Assembly (NCBI GenBank): GCA_944390965.1
Contig: CALXRW010000017.1
Location: 1 to 34,048, forward strand
DNA: 34,048 nucleotides
Direction of reading: 5' to 3'
Origin: an uncultured Clostridia bacterium
GTDB taxonomy: Bacteria; Bacillota; Clostridia; TANB77; CAG-508
Shown here one piece after another: positions 25,988 to 34,048 of this stretch. Both the position numbers and the translations under genes were made by a program. How positions within the stretch are numbered: the first letter of the stretch is position 1; each line of letters starts with the position of its first letter. The notes below the pieces were generated by a model that was not told the DNA's origin, did no database searches, and saw only the letters and a list, made by a program, of their open reading frames with translations.

Positions 25988-27769
25988 ATGGCGGAATCAA
26001 ATAGTAAAAGTTATGTAGAGGTGGAATTAAAGGAAGAAAAACTAAAAATTTCTCTTCCAAAAGGCTACTTAAATCAAGATGATAAAAGCATAACACATAT
26101 AAAGAAAAAAGAAGATGATGATGAAAATAAAAAAGAAGTTGAGGAATTATTTAGTCCTATTTTAGTTGTACCAATTGAAGTAGTTAATAACATAGATAAC
26201 TATCAGGAGAAAATAAATCTAGCAATTAACAAATATGGTACATGGAAGATAGTTCCTGTCCCTAAAAAAGTAATATCATCTAAATCAGATATACTACAAC
26301 TTGCAGATTATGGAATACCTGTAAATAGTATTAATGCGAAAGAATGGGTAAAGTATTTTGAAAGATTTGAACAAGAATGTTTTATTACAGGTAAAATTCC
26401 AATTATAACAGCAGTTACTAAATTAGGGTGGAGAGAAAATTACACTAAATTTATTCCTTTTTGTGATGAATATTTAGTAGATGTGGATATTAACTTACAA
26501 AGAGTATTAGAAGCATATCATACTAAAGGTACATTGGAAGAATGGATTAATAGTATAAAGGATTTAAGAACAAATATATTATTTAGATTTATTCTCTCAA
26601 CATCTTTTGCAGGTCCTTTATTATCTATCATAGGACATAGGAATTTTGGTGTATATAATTATGGTGCTTCTAGAGCTGGTAAAACAGCGATGTTATTAAC
26701 AAGTCTGTCCATATGGGGAGAGGCAAAACAATTATGTTCAACATTTAACCATACGACAGTAGGAGTTGAAAGAATGGCTGAATTAAGAAATGATTTAATT
26801 TTAGGCATGGATGAAAGACAAATTCAAAAATCACAAACAGAATTAGAAAAACTAGTGTTCGTTTTATGTAGTGGAAAAGGGAAAGTAAGAGGTAATAAAA
26901 CAGGTGGTGTACAGTTAACAAGTACATTTAATATAATAATGTTAATGACAGGAGAAAGTACATTAGCAATAACAAATTCAACATCAGGAATAGGTACAAG
27001 GATATTGGAATTGGAAGGCTCACCTTTTAATTATGATGAAGAATTAAGCTCAAAAATGTATGAGATTACATCAAAATATTATGGAACTGCAGGTAGAGAG
27101 TTTATAAGGATTCTTATTGAAAAATATAGTAAGAATAACTACCAAGAATTGAAAAATAAATACGAAGAAATAAAAGAGACAATAAAGGCAGAAACAGAAA
27201 ATGATATTTCTTCTTATATTTCAAGTGTTTCATTAGTAGTATTAGCAGATATAATCGCTGGAAAAGAGTTATTTGGAGAAGATAATGAAGAAAAATCAAT
27301 ATCTATGGGATTAGAAATATTAAAGAAATTACCTACAAGTCAAGAAATAGATATAATTGAAAAATCATATAAAGATGTATATTCTTGGATATTATCTAAT
27401 AATAGTTCATTTGATATATATAAAGAACCTAAATCAGGGGATTTAACAGATGATGTAGTACATCAAGGTTTTGGAAAAAGTTTTGGATTATATGATAATG
27501 ATGTTTATTATGTTCATACGAACATTCTTAAAGATTGGTTTGATAAAAATAATTATTCCGAAAGAAAAATATTATCAGGTTGGGCTGAAAAAGGGTATAT
27601 TTTAACGAAAACCAATAGTAAAGGAAAAGTTGAAAATGCTATACAGAAAAAATTTAAAGGTAGAAATGCAAGAATGGTTGCTTTTCCTATGAAAGTAGCA
27701 CAAGCAACAGAAAATCAGAGAAAAAGAGTAGAAGAAGAGATAAAAAAAATGAAGATAGTGGAACTTTAA
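25988..27769 (+). CDS. DUF927 family ATPase/helicase-like protein
   Basis: 593 residues. The central P-loop domain has Walker A YNYGASRAGKTAMLLTSLSI (loop about 226-233), Walker B NDLILGMDERQ (about 268-278) and a sensor-like NIIMLMTGESTL, followed by GTRILELEG. The order is that of DUF927 proteins, related to superfamily 3/primase-associated helicases, often found with replication modules of plasmids, satellites and integrative elements. The C-terminal part (YVHTNILKDWFDKN, ILSGWAEKGYIL) looks like a winged helix. AGAGAGGTAAATATC precedes the ATG. It probably assists element replication together with the initiator downstream. Confidence 0.82.
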   Translation: MAESNSKSYVEVELKEEKLKISLPKGYLNQDDKSITHIKKKEDDDENKKEVEELFSPILVVPIEVVNNIDNYQEKINLAINKYGTWKIVPVPKKVISSKSDILQLADYGIPVNSINAKEWVKYFERFEQECFITGKIPIITAVTKLGWRENYTKFIPFCDEYLVDVDINLQRVLEAYHTKGTLEEWINSIKDLRTNILFRFILSTSFAGPLLSIIGHRNFGVYNYGASRAGKTAMLLTSLSIWGEAKQLCSTFNHTTVGVERMAELRNDLILGMDERQIQKSQTELEKLVFVLCSGKGKVRGNKTGGVQLTSTFNIIMLMTGESTLAITNSTSGIGTRILELEGSPFNYDEELSSKMYEITSKYYGTAGREFIRILIEKYSKNNYQELKNKYEEIKETIKAETENDISSYISSVSLVVLADIIAGKELFGEDNEEKSISMGLEILKKLPTSQEIDIIEKSYKDVYSWILSNNSSFDIYKEPKSGDLTDDVVHQGFGKSFGLYDNDVYYVHTNILKDWFDKNNYSERKILSGWAEKGYILTKTNSKGKVENAIQKKFKGRNARMVAFPMKVAQATENQRKRVEEEIKKMKIVEL

Positions 27770-27862
27770 AAGAAAGAAGAGAATAAAAAAGGCAGAATTT
27801 AATAAAACAAATGAATAACAAATGTTAAAAATGAAAGGAATGCTGTATTAAAAAATATTTAT

Positions 27863-27901
27863 CTACAATGATTTTGATTTTATTTATCAAAATCATTGTA
27901 G
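27863..27901 (+). repeat. Perfect 16-bp hairpin upstream of the initiator gene
   Basis: CTACAATGATTTTGAT (27863-27878) and ATCAAAATCATTGTAG (27886-27901) form a perfect stem with the loop TTTATTT. It sits 25 bp before the initiator start. GGTATAGG follows rather than a T run, so a terminator is unlikely. It is a candidate nick site/double-strand origin or oriT for the encoded initiator, or a translational control element. Confidence 0.7.
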
Positions 27902-27926
27902 GTATAGGTTAAAGGAGAGATGAGAA

Positions 27927-28856
27927 ATGAACGATTCAATATATCTATGTATAAAAGGGGTAAAAATAAATCAAATTCCTGAATTTTATAAAAAGTTCAA
28001 AAGGATTAGTGAAAATAAAATATATAAATATCATTATAAAGGTATATTATTTAATTATTTTTTGACTTCATGTTCACTATTAATTATGACTACATCAAGT
28101 AAAATACTTGGAAAAAATGATATTAAAGAAAGTGATGTTGATGAATTTGTTGAAAAATTAAAATCAATTATTTTAGAAATAGTTGACATAGATATAAAAA
28201 AGATAAAATTAAATGTTTGTAGATTTGATTATAAGGTAGATGTACCAATGGAAGATAAAGAAAGACATGAAATGTTTAATTTATTAAACAAACATAAAAT
28301 GAGGTATAGGTATATTAGAATGAGGAAAATATATCAAACAAGTATACATTTAGCAAATCATAGTAGCAGTAGAAATATTAATATATATGACAAAGGGGTT
28401 GAAAGTGGTATTCCAGAGTTTGAGAATGTAGTTCGTTTAGAATTACAAATTAAACATAGAGGAATCATAAGGTTATTAAATAAAGAAGAAAAACCAAGAG
28501 ACATTTATTACTATTGGGGAAAAGAAGCAATGGAGGAATTATTTTTTAAATATTTCGAGGGATTTCTTTATACAGGTACATATTATAAATTAGGACAAGC
28601 TATAAAAATAATTGAAAAATCTTCATATACAAGAACATTAAAAAAAGGTTTAATATCTTTTGTTTCAATAGTAAATAAAAATGGTATGTTAGGAGCTGAA
28701 AGATTTTTTAGTTACAATACTATAAGAAAATATGAAAAATTATTGGATAATATAAATGTTAATCCTATAACTATTGAAGATGATGCTGAAATAAATGAGA
28801 TGGAAAACTTATTAAAAAGAGCAAGAAGAATAGCAGAAGAAAAATATTTCAAATAA
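27927..28856 (+). CDS. Replication initiator, Rep_trans/G2P/MobT-like
   Basis: 309 residues. Features shared with Rep_trans (replication initiation factor) and filamentous-phage gene II-type initiators are VCRFDYKVDVPM (about 98-108), RNINIYDKGVESG (about 149-161) and VVRLELQIKHRG (about 168-179). These are the R-F/D, Y-x-K and R-x-E segments of the nuclease core. Proteins of this group nick DNA for rolling-circle replication, and relatives act as relaxases (MobT) of integrative elements. AAAGGAGAGATGAG precedes the ATG. The hairpin immediately upstream could be its target. The catalytic tyrosine could not be assigned with certainty. Confidence 0.7.
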   Translation: MNDSIYLCIKGVKINQIPEFYKKFKRISENKIYKYHYKGILFNYFLTSCSLLIMTTSSKILGKNDIKESDVDEFVEKLKSIILEIVDIDIKKIKLNVCRFDYKVDVPMEDKERHEMFNLLNKHKMRYRYIRMRKIYQTSIHLANHSSSRNINIYDKGVESGIPEFENVVRLELQIKHRGIIRLLNKEEKPRDIYYYWGKEAMEELFFKYFEGFLYTGTYYKLGQAIKIIEKSSYTRTLKKGLISFVSIVNKNGMLGAERFFSYNTIRKYEKLLDNINVNPITIEDDAEINEMENLLKRARRIAEEKYFK

Positions 28857-28968
28857 AAGAATTTAAAACTCACACAAAGGATTTTATATTAAGTTATTAT
28901 AAAAAAGTCTTTTGTGGAGCAGTATTGAGTGAAATAGGAGCAGATAAAATTATTTATGGAGGTAAAAA

Positions 28969-29199
28969 ATGAATTATAAAGAATATGTAGAAAAAAGAAA
29001 TAAAGAAAATAAAATAACAATAAAAAAGGCAAGTGAATTAATGGGAAAATCACAAAGTTTTGTAAGAATAGCAATGCAAAGAAATTTAATAAATATTGGG
29101 GTATGTTTAAAGAAAGAGGGGAGTAAAAGATACGATTATTATATAAATCCAAAACTATTTTATGAATATTTAGGGGAAAATAAAAAAAACATATTTTAA
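28969..29199 (+). CDS. Small HTH protein, candidate excisionase
   Basis: 76 residues. TIKKASELMGKSQSFVRIAM forms a helix-turn-helix, followed by a basic beta-wing region LKKEGSKRYDYYINPKLFYE, the layout of small excisionase/MerR-like winged helices. GGAGG lies seven bases before the ATG. The position directly upstream of the integrase, in the same direction, is standard for recombination directionality factors. No closer family assignment is possible. Confidence 0.65.
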   Translation: MNYKEYVEKRNKENKITIKKASELMGKSQSFVRIAMQRNLINIGVCLKKEGSKRYDYYINPKLFYEYLGENKKNIF

Positions 29200-29267
29200 A
29201 CCTTAGATTTATAAAAAAGTTTTCATATAATACCAAATAATTAAAGAAAGGGGGGAATAAATATATC

Positions 29268-30308
29268 ATGAAGAGAGCCAATGGAATGGGAAGTGTATAT
29301 AAAGCTGCAGGTAATAGAAGAAAACCTTATATTGTAAGGGTAACAAAAAAATTTGATGATAATGGAAAACAACTTTTTGAAATTTTAGGTGCATATGCCA
29401 CACAAAAAGAAGCTGAAAATATGTTAAATGAATATACTAAAAATCCATATAATCTTAATAATCGTCATATTACCTTTAAGGGTGTTTTTGATTTATGGAA
29501 AAAAGAAAAATATCCTAAAATAAGAGAGAATTCTGCAAAGGCTTATGATTCATCTTTCAATAAATATTGTAAAGATTTATGGGATATAAGATTTATAGAT
29601 CTTAGGTTAACTCATTATCAAACTTTAATTGATAATAGTAATTGTAATTATCCAACTAAAAATAAGATAAGAAACCTTTTAAGCCAATTATCTAAATTTG
29701 CTCTAAATAATGACATTGTGCTTAAAGATTATACAACAGCTATAGATATTGGAAAAAATACTAACACTCAAAAAAGAAAACCATTTACAAAAGAAGAAAT
29801 ACAAAAATTATGGGATAATGTTAACGAATTTAAATGGGTTGATAGTATTTTAATTCTCTTATATAGTGGCACTAGAATTTGCGAATTATTAGATACTGAA
29901 ATTAGTAATGTATTTTTAGATGAAAAATACCCATTTTTTGTATCTGGAAATAAAACAGATGCAGGAAGAGAAAGAAAAATACCTATACATAATAGAATTT
30001 TACCTTTGGTTAAAAATTATTATGAAAAAAATAAGGATAAAAAATATCTTATTACAAATCATAATGGAGAAAAAATGGATTATTACAATTATAGAAGGAA
30101 TAAGTGGGATGTTATAATGAAGGATTTTGGAATGGATTATACCCCACATTGTACAAGGCATACATTTATATCATTATTAAAAAGTAAAAGGGCTGACCCA
30201 TTAAATATAAAAAGAATTGTAGGTCATATTAGTAATGATGTGACTTCCGATGTTTATACCCATATTGATATAAAAGAACTATGGGAAACAGTAAATTTAC
30301 TTGACTAG
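29268..30308 (+). CDS. int: Tyrosine integrase of the element
   Basis: 346 residues. An N-terminal arm-binding (AP2-like) region, MGSVYKAAGNRRKPYIVRVT, is followed by a SAM-like core-binding domain (about 68-155) and the catalytic domain. Active-site residues are Arg203 (YSGTRICELLDTE), Lys229 (SGNKTDAGRERKIPI), His294 and Arg297 (TPHCTRHTFISLL), His320 (IVGHISND) and Tyr330 (VYTHIDIKELW). It belongs to the Tn916/phage-type group. GGGGGGAATAAATATATC precedes the ATG at 29268. Located 400 bp from the right junction, it should catalyse the recombination between the AATTCAAA cores. Confidence 0.95.
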   Translation: MKRANGMGSVYKAAGNRRKPYIVRVTKKFDDNGKQLFEILGAYATQKEAENMLNEYTKNPYNLNNRHITFKGVFDLWKKEKYPKIRENSAKAYDSSFNKYCKDLWDIRFIDLRLTHYQTLIDNSNCNYPTKNKIRNLLSQLSKFALNNDIVLKDYTTAIDIGKNTNTQKRKPFTKEEIQKLWDNVNEFKWVDSILILLYSGTRICELLDTEISNVFLDEKYPFFVSGNKTDAGRERKIPIHNRILPLVKNYYEKNKDKKYLITNHNGEKMDYYNYRRNKWDVIMKDFGMDYTPHCTRHTFISLLKSKRADPLNIKRIVGHISNDVTSDVYTHIDIKELWETVNLLD

Positions 30309-30316
30309 GATTAATG

Positions 30317-30365
30317 ATGATAGATATATTTGTTATGAAAAATAATATATCTATCATTTTTTTCT
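30317..30365 (+). terminator. Rho-independent terminator after int
   Basis: ATGATAGATATAT (30317-30329) and ATATATCTATCAT (30345-30357) form a perfect 13-bp stem followed by seven T. It ends the rightward element transcript before the right junction. Confidence 0.9.
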
Positions 30366-30709
30366 TTTTAATTTGAGAGATAAAATTTTTTCATTTTTGA
30401 GAAGAATATATATATATTAATAATTGATGAAAATGTATCATATTATTTCATACTATATTTTATAAAAAAAATTAAAATATATTAAAAATTTTAGTTACTT
30501 TACTACCAAATAAATTAAGAGGTTTCGAAGAAATACATAGCAAACATAATTTATAAAATATTTAATAAAAATAATAAAAAGAAGTTAAAGAATAGTATAT
30601 TTATATACTATTCTAACTAAAAATTAAATTAAATAAAATTAAATTAAATTAGTAATATACAGGTAATATACAAAATGTTCTAAAAAGATTGATAAATAAG
30701 TGTTATTCA
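30366..30709. other. Right end of the element, non-coding
   Basis: No gene. It holds an inverted copy (30489-30501) of a 13-mer found at 17624-17636, a stretch of alternating AAATT repeats around 30620-30650 and the two arm-like 10-mers. A tRNA or other known attachment gene is not present. Confidence 0.6.
30652..30672 (+). repeat. Right pair of GTAATATACA repeats
   Basis: Copies at 30652-30661 and 30663-30672, 11 bp apart, same orientation as the six left copies. They end 37 bp from the right core, in the position expected of integrase arm sites. Confidence 0.8.
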
Positions 30710-30717
30710 AATTCAAA
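30710..30717 (+). other. attR core of the integrated element
   Basis: AATTCAAA, matching attL at 16937-16944. The bases after it (AAGAAGACCTC) continue the interrupted gene in its original frame. Confidence 0.75.
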
Positions 30718-31109
30718 AAGAAGACCTCTCTCATCATATTTACAAAATTCAGAAACAATTAGAAATCGAAAATAATGAAAAAATTTCTCAAATTGCAAAC
30801 CAATATATTTTTTTTATTCAAAATAAAAATCTAGAAAATAAATCTTCATCAAAAAATTTTTTTATTCTTATAAAACAATCCCAAGAAAATTTAGAAACAA
30901 ATAAAGAAAATTTTTATATTCAACAATTAAATGAACAATATTTTAAAATAAAAGAATGTTTATATCGTTGTGGAAATCTTGTTTATGAAATTGAATCAAA
31001 TGAAGAAATAGAGCTTATTTTACAATCCTTTTTTAATTATCATAATTTCATAATAGGAGGTGAAAAGCGTTCTATATGTTTTTTAGAAAATCAAAAAAAG
31101 ACGAGTTAA
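30718..31109 (+). pseudogene. 3' part of the split secretion-operon protein
   Basis: With no start of its own, the frame runs from the right core as KEDLSHHIYKIQKQLEIEN, then QYIFFIQNKNLENK, CLYRCGNLVYEIESNEE and IIGGEKRSI, ending at TAA 31107. It overlaps the next gene's start by 34 bases, indicating translational coupling in the intact operon. The protein is soluble, helical and Lys/Asn/Ile-rich. Together with 16725-16944 it forms the complete gene. Confidence 0.8.
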
Positions 31110-32885
31110 AAAGAGCAGAAATTCTTGACGGAATTCGAACAAGAAAAGATTTTATTTCTCCTTCATATATCAATATAACAAATCCAAAATATTTAGAAAT
31201 TGATAATATTTTTTATTCTGGAATTATGATTACAAATTACTATCATGAATATACTGAATTAATTTTGAAAAATTTATTAGATATGAATAGTAATATGCAA
31301 ATTTCTATATTTTATGAAAAACAGGACACTTATAAAACTATTAAAGATATAACCTATCATATTGGAAATACAGGAGTGGATTTAGAAAGAAAGAACAAAA
31401 ACAGTCAAGATATTGACATGATAGCTTTTAGTCATGATGATGCCAAATATATAAGAAGAGAAATGCAAGTTAATAATGAAAATATGTATTTTTTATATAT
31501 TTATATCTGTTTATTTTCTGAGAATACAAAAGAATTAGAATATTTAATAAATAAAATAGAAGGAATATTAAATAGCAATGGCATGCAAACAAGAAGAGCA
31601 AATTTTAGGCAAGAACAAGTTTTTTTAAGTTGTTTACCTATGATGATAAATCATGAAGACATTAAAAATGTTTCTAAAAGAAATGTTTTAACAAATGGAT
31701 TACTTGCTACATATCCTTTTTTATCATCTTCTATTTTTGATGAAAATGGTATTTTTATAGGTTCTAATATTTATAATCAATCTTTAGTTTTTGTAGACCG
31801 ATATCAAACAGATAAATATAAAAATGCTAATATGTGTATTTTAGGAACAAGTGGCTCTCGGAAAATCTTTTTTCGTTAAATTATTAGCATTAAGATATAG
31901 ACTTTTGGGAATAGAGCAATTTATTATTGATCCAGATAGAGAATATACAAAATTATGTGAAAGTGTAGGAGGAACGATTATTAAAATAGGACCAAGTTCC
32001 AATACTTATATTAATGTATTAGATATTAGAGAAGAAAGTATTGAAGAAGAACAAGGATATTTAGCAACAAAACTAGCAAAATTAATTGGATTTTTTCACT
32101 TAATATTTGGAGAATTGAATGAAGAAGAAAAAGCTATTTTAGAAGAAAAAATTATTCTATGTTATCAGGAAAAAGGAATTACTTTTGATGATAATAGCTT
32201 ATATAGACAAAAAAAAGAAAATATTTCATCAAAACCTATTTTTAAAGAAAGCAAGGACATGCCAATATTAGAAGATTTATTTGAAATATTAGGAAGAGAA
32301 GAAAAAACAAAAAAATTTCAAACAAAATTAATACCATTTGTAAAAGGTTCTTTAAAATTTTTTAATCAACATACAAATGTAAAAATGGATGAAATATTTA
32401 TTGTAGCCGATGTATATGAATTAGGAGAAGATAATTTAAAATATGGAATGTATTTATTTACAGAAATTTTTTGGGACAAAATAAAAAAAAATAGAGAAGT
32501 AAAAAAAGCCATTTACTTAGATGAAGTTTGGAGATTAATTGGAGTGACGTCAAATAAAGAGGTTGCAAGTTTTATTTATAAAATATTTAAAACAATTAGA
32601 AAATATGGAGGAAGTGCTATCGCTATTACACAAGATATTTCTGATTTATTTAGTTTAGAAAATGGAACTTATGGAAAAAGTATATTAAATAATTCTAGTA
32701 TGAAAGCTTTTTTCTCTTTAGAAGAAGAAAATATATTATTGCTAAGCCAGTACACGAATTTGTCTGAAAAAGAAAAAATAGAAATAAAATCATTAAAAAG
32801 AGGAGAATGTTTAATGTTTGTAGGAGAGGATCACATTTTAGCAAAAATTGAAGCAGCAGATTTTGAAAAAAATTGTATTATGTAA
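31076..32885 (+). pseudogene. VirB4/TrsE-like conjugation ATPase with a frameshift
   Basis: VirB4-type ATPases energise type IV secretion and conjugation. Two open frames, 31076-31879 and 31851-32885, join into about 601 residues if one base is removed near 31859. The first then ends ILGTSGSGKSFFVKLL, restoring Walker A. Other marks are IDPDREYTKL, the Walker B AIYLDEVWRLIG, KTIRKYGGSAIAITQDISDL and a final KRGECLMF. AGGAGGTG is 13 bp before ATG 31076. The extra C lies within GGCTCTCGGAAAA. As sequenced the gene makes a protein truncated inside Walker A. Real mutation and read error cannot be distinguished here. Confidence 0.85.
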
Positions 32886-32934
32886 GAAAAAAAGTAGAAT
32901 AAAATATCGGAAAAAAAAGGAGTAAAATAAATTA

Positions 32935-34048
32935 ATGAAAAAGATTGTAACAGCACTTCGGTAATCCAAAATTAAATGAAATATTAAAGGAAAAAAACGA
33001 ATATGAAATTTTAGCACCAGATATTTCCTATCAAGATGGTGTTTTAGAAATATTAGAAAAAAATAAAAAAATTGATTTTTTAATTATTGGAAATCAGTTA
33101 GAAGGCGAATACTCTTTTTTTGAATTTATTTTAAAAATAAAAAAAATTAATATTTTATCTGAATTTATTATTATATTAGAAAATAAAAATGAAGAACTAA
33201 AAAATAAATTAATTGAAAAAGGTTTTTTTCAAATTTTTTATGAAGATGAAATAACAATATCAGAAATAATAAATATAATTAAAAATAAAATAATAAATAA
33301 AGAAAAAATAATTGAGGAAGAAATTATAAATTTAAAAAAAATGATTTTAGAAAATAATTTAAAAAAAGAAACAGAAAAACAGAATAAAATAATAGAAAAA
33401 ATAAAAACAAATATAAATAAAAAAATAAATTCAAAAATAAATAAAAAAAATAATTTAAAAATTGAAAATAAAATAATAACAATAATAGGAATTCCTTGTT
33501 CTGGAAAAAGTATTTTTTCAATTTTATTAGCAGAACAATTAAAAATAAAAAATAAAATTCTTTTATTAGATTTTAATTTAGAACAAAACGATTTAAGTAC
33601 AATATTAGGAAAGAAAAAATATTCTAAAAATATAATAAAAAAAATGAAAAATAATAATATAGAACAAATAAATATAAAAGATTTTATTATAAAAATAAAT
33701 GAAAAAATAGATTTAATTTCGGGATTAGATGTTTTTTTTACAGAAAAAATAGAAAAATATAAATTAAAAAATATGTTAATGGAATTAAAAAATAAATATG
33801 AAATTATTATAATAGATACTCCATCCGAGTATAAAAAAGAAGAATTAAAAATATTATTAAAAAATAAAAAAAAAATAATATTTTTATTAGAAGAAAATTT
33901 AATTAAAATAAAAAAAAAAAAAATAATATTAGATTATTATGAAAAAAATTGGAAAATAAAAAAAGAGAAAATAAAATTAATTTTTAATAAAAATAATAAA
34001 AACTCAATTCCAATATTTTTATTAAAAAAAATATTCAATAAAAATTAT
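32935..34048 (+). pseudogene. MinD/CpaE-like ATPase, frameshifted and cut by the window edge
   Basis: AAAAGGAG precedes ATG 32935. MKKIVTALR then meets TAA, but removing one C near 32959 gives MKKIVTALGNPKLNEILKEK and an open frame to the last base (about 370 residues). An N-terminal receiver-like region (DFLIIGNQLEG) is followed by a Lys/Ile/Asn-rich linker and a ParA/MinD-type ATPase with Walker A IIGIPCSGKSIFSILLAEQ (33487 onward), LLLDFNLEQNDLSTILG and Walker B EIIIIDTPSE. This resembles CpaE-like ATPases beside secretion or pilus ATPases. Composition becomes extremely A-rich toward the edge. Confidence 0.75.

Larger units (their letters stand above)
16945..30717. mobile_element. Integrative element of about 13.8 kb (mobilizable element or phage satellite)
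   Basis: The borders are set by the direct repeat and by in-frame restoration of the interrupted gene. The right end has a tyrosine integrase and a small HTH gene. The interior has a Rep_trans/G2P-like initiator, a DUF927 ATPase, XRE control and cargo. Copies of GTAATATACA with 11-bp spacing occur near both ends in the same orientation. No relaxase other than the initiator, no coupling protein and no phage structural genes were seen. That favours an integrative mobilizable element or satellite over a complete conjugative element or prophage. Codon use is even more A-rich than in the housekeeping arm. Confidence 0.85.

Noticed and set aside
16927-30713. TTCAAATT as attachment core
   Set aside because: It also keeps the frame but shortens the LQILIQK segment by two codons; AATTCAAA retains the fuller sequence.
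16945-30717. Complete prophage or complete conjugative element
   Set aside because: No capsid, portal, terminase, tail, lysis, coupling-protein or mating-channel gene is present inside the borders; the VirB4-like gene lies outside them.
33324-33521. Leftward Phe/Leu-rich 65-codon frame as a membrane protein
   Set aside because: It is the complement of the Lys/Asn-rich linker of the CpaE-like frame, which continues open on the plus strand.

Overview
The window is a very AT-rich bacterial chromosome segment. Its first half is a replication-origin neighbourhood of Clostridia/Firmicutes type. Leftward from oriC run rpmH, rnpA, yidD, yidC, jag, mnmE, mnmG, rsmG, parA, parB, a DUF4446 gene and two tRNA-Ser genes. 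Rightward run dnaA, dnaN, recF, a remB-like gene and gyrB. This order, the base composition and strong AGGAGG-type ribosome sites point to a low-GC anaerobic Clostridia lineage; genus cannot be told from the sequence.

Layout: 1-222 is near-pure A/T, starting with 40 T. 223-9603 is the leftward housekeeping arm. 9604-11575 holds dnaA with DnaA-box clusters on both sides (oriC). 11576-16065 is the rightward arm, ending in gyrB. 16066-16700 has no intact gene but contains a branched inverted-repeat structure and a strong promoter. At 16725 begins an operon resembling a type IV secretion/conjugation cluster: a small protein, a VirB4-like ATPase and a MinD/CpaE-like ATPase that runs off the right edge.

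The first gene of that operon is split by an integrated element of about 13.8 kb (roughly 16945-30717). Joining the flanks across an 8-bp direct repeat (AATTCAAA at 16937 and 30710) restores one open frame of about 203 codons. The element carries a tyrosine integrase and a small HTH (excisionase-like) gene at its right end, a Rep_trans/G2P-like replication initiator preceded by a perfect 16-bp hairpin, a DUF927-type ATPase, XRE control and cargo. The 11-bp repeat GTAATATACA occurs near both ends, as expected for integrase arm sites. It looks like an integrative mobilizable element or phage satellite; no conjugation or virion genes are visible inside it.

Cargo of interest: (1) a ToxN/AbiQ-like type III toxin at the left end with an ideal ribosome site but ATA where ATG should be; (2) a separate locus near 24.1 kb with a promoter, two 35-nt repeats resembling a type III antitoxin RNA, a truncated toxN start and a terminator; (3) a three-gene run of short tyrosine recombinase, DnaB-like mini-ATPase and ADP-ribosylglycohydrolase; (4) two consecutive membrane-anchored proteins, one with a PASTA domain; (5) a divergent zinc-finger protein.

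The VirB4-like and CpaE-like genes right of the element each carry one frameshift, and both are explained by one extra C before GG. That could be real decay or a systematic sequencing error. All family assignments are from reading motifs; no database search was possible.
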